The notes under the pieces were generated by a model. It saw nothing but the letters and a program-made list of their open reading frames with translations. It ran no database searches and was not told the origin of the DNA. The position numbers and the translations under genes are program-made. This document shows, piece after piece, positions 5,749 through 6,801 of a DNA stretch of 6,801 nt. The stretch is taken from the NCBI GenBank assembly GCA_030646595.1, contig JAUSKS010000286.1, positions 1 through 6,801 on the forward strand. Reading direction: 5' to 3'. Position 1 is the stretch's first letter. Every line of letters begins with the position of its first letter. The stretch comes from Gallionellaceae bacterium. GTDB lineage: Bacteria; Pseudomonadota; Gammaproteobacteria; Burkholderiales; Gallionellaceae.

Positions 5749-6801
5749 TCAGCCCGGTTTTTCCTCCAGCCCCAACTCCTGAATCTTACGCGTTAGAGTA
5801 TTGCGCCCCATACCCAGCAGGGTGGCCGCTTCTATGCGTCGGCCACCGGTGTGTTGCAAGGCCTGGGTAATAAGCGTGCTTTCAAATTGCCGGTTCATAT
5901 TGTCCAGAATATTCTGCTCGCCGCGCTGCAAGGCAAAGGCTACCTGTTGTGCCAGGCTGCTGCACCAATTGCCGCTTGCGCTGCTGGTAGGCAGTTCGCG
6001 CCATTCTGGTGGCAGGTCGGCAATGGCTACTTGCTGCGAGGGTGTCATCACAGTTAGCCAATGGCACAGGTTTTCCAGTTGCCGCACATTGCCGGGAAAA
6101 TCCTGGGCCATCAAATAATGCAAGGTTTCTTCGCTGAGCGATTTTTGTTCGGCCCCTAATTCACGTGCGCTTTTCTGCATGAAGTATTTAGCCAGCAGGG
6201 GAATGTCTTCACGCCGCTCGCGCAAGGGTGGCAGGCGCAAGCGGATGACATTGAGGCGATGAAACAGATCTTCGCGGAATAATCCTTGCTTGACCCGCTC
6301 ATCAAGATTTTGGTGCGTGGCCGCAATGATGCGCACATTGGCCTTGATCGGCTGATGCCCCCCGACACGGTAAAAATTTCCATCCGATAGCACCCGCAGC
6401 AAACGAGTTTGTAACTCGGCAGGCATGTCGCCTATTTCATCCAGAAACAAGGTGCCGCCATCGGCTTGCTCAAAGCGCCCACGGCGCGTGGTGGTGGCAC
6501 CGGTGAATGCGCCGCGCTCATGGCCGAATAATTCTGATTCCAGCAAATCCTTGGGAATGGCTGCGGTGTTGATGGCAACAAAAATCTTGTCCGCGCGTGG
6601 GCTGTGGCGATGCAAGGCGTGCGCCACCAGTTCTTTGCCGGTGCCGGATTCGCCGTTGATCAACACCGTGGCATGCGATTGCGCCAGCCTGCCTATAGCA
6701 CGGAATACTTCCTGCATGGCGGGTGCATGGCCCAGCATATCAGGCGTAGCCAGGGTGTCTTCGGCGGAAATATTTTTGCGCTGACTGTGTTCCAGTGCAC
6801 G
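5749..6801 (-). CDS. ntrC: Nitrogen regulation response regulator NtrC, C-terminal 350 residues (partial)
   Basis: NtrC is the sigma-54-dependent activator of nitrogen assimilation genes such as glnA, and is phosphorylated by NtrB when nitrogen is scarce. The visible part begins in the linker after the receiver domain (RALEHSQRK); the receiver itself lies past the right edge. Numbering from the first visible residue, the AAA+ domain has Walker A GESGTGKE (50-57), the sigma-54-contacting loop GAFTGA (97-102), Walker B GGTLFLDEIGDMP (115-127), REDLFHRLNVIRL (176-188) with likely arginine-finger residues, and sensor II PGNVRQLEN (236-244). The Fis-type helix-turn-helix is GRRIEAATLLGMGRNTLTRKIQEL (320-343). 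The match to E. coli NtrC (GlnG) is close through the whole stretch, including GRLAQSHATVLINGESGTG and YRVGG, so NtrC is preferred over other sigma-54 activators. The ATG at 6738 is internal, since the frame stays open to the window end. The ntrB gene would be expected upstream, outside the window. Confidence 0.95.
   Translation of the reverse strand, partial: RALEHSQRKNISAEDTLATPDMLGHAPAMQEVFRAIGRLAQSHATVLINGESGTGKELVAHALHRHSPRADKIFVAINTAAIPKDLLESELFGHERGAFTGATTTRRGRFEQADGGTLFLDEIGDMPAELQTRLLRVLSDGNFYRVGGHQPIKANVRIIAATHQNLDERVKQGLFREDLFHRLNVIRLRLPPLRERREDIPLLAKYFMQKSARELGAEQKSLSEETLHYLMAQDFPGNVRQLENLCHWLTVMTPSQQVAIADLPPEWRELPTSSASGNWCSSLAQQVAFALQRGEQNILDNMNRQFESTLITQALQHTGGRRIEAATLLGMGRNTLTRKIQELGLEEKPG

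Noticed and set aside
5749..6738. NtrC-like activator without a receiver domain, starting at the ATG at 6738
   Set aside because: The frame stays open for 21 more codons to the window edge and encodes an NtrC-type linker (ALEHSQRK), so the gene is cut by the window rather than truncated.

Overview
The window looks like a chromosomal segment of a betaproteobacterium. The evidence is moderate base composition with GC-biased third codon positions, a hemC-hemD-hemX heme cluster divergent from ppc, and an NtrC protein very similar to the enterobacterial one over its visible length. A relative of the Nitrosomonadales or Gallionellaceae is plausible, but this rests on gene order and protein feel, not on a phylogeny.

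Layout: positions 1-2018 hold the minus-strand tetrapyrrole operon, read hemC, then hemD, then the 5' part of hemX, which runs off the left edge. HemC polymerises porphobilinogen to hydroxymethylbilane and HemD cyclises it to uroporphyrinogen III. HemX is a membrane-anchored accessory protein often found behind them. Positions 2019-2193 are a divergent regulatory region with an extended -10 site for hemC, a 14-bp perfect palindrome and an overlapping inverted repeat. Positions 2194-5094 hold ppc, encoding phosphoenolpyruvate carboxylase, the anaplerotic enzyme that makes oxaloacetate. Positions 5214-5734 carry a two-gene type II toxin-antitoxin module (ribbon-helix-helix antitoxin, RelE/ParE-type toxin) whose genes overlap by an ATGA. 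Positions 5749-6801 are the 3' part of minus-strand ntrC (glnG), convergent with the toxin gene; its receiver domain lies beyond the right edge.

The most unusual feature is inside ppc. At about 3806-3893 a palindromic repeat (two back-to-back hairpins, inverted relative to each other) is inserted in the coding sequence and translated in frame as a proline/glycine-rich stretch (PHPHPNPPLEGEG and following). It lies in the loop just before the conserved PLFET strand, leaves the rest of the enzyme intact, and creates strong G-quadruplex-type motifs on both strands. This resembles the in-gene palindromic elements known from Rickettsia.

No tRNA, rRNA, CRISPR array, transposase or phage gene was seen. 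Apart from the in-gene repeat and the toxin-antitoxin pair, this is ordinary housekeeping sequence, and I see no wholly new multi-gene system.
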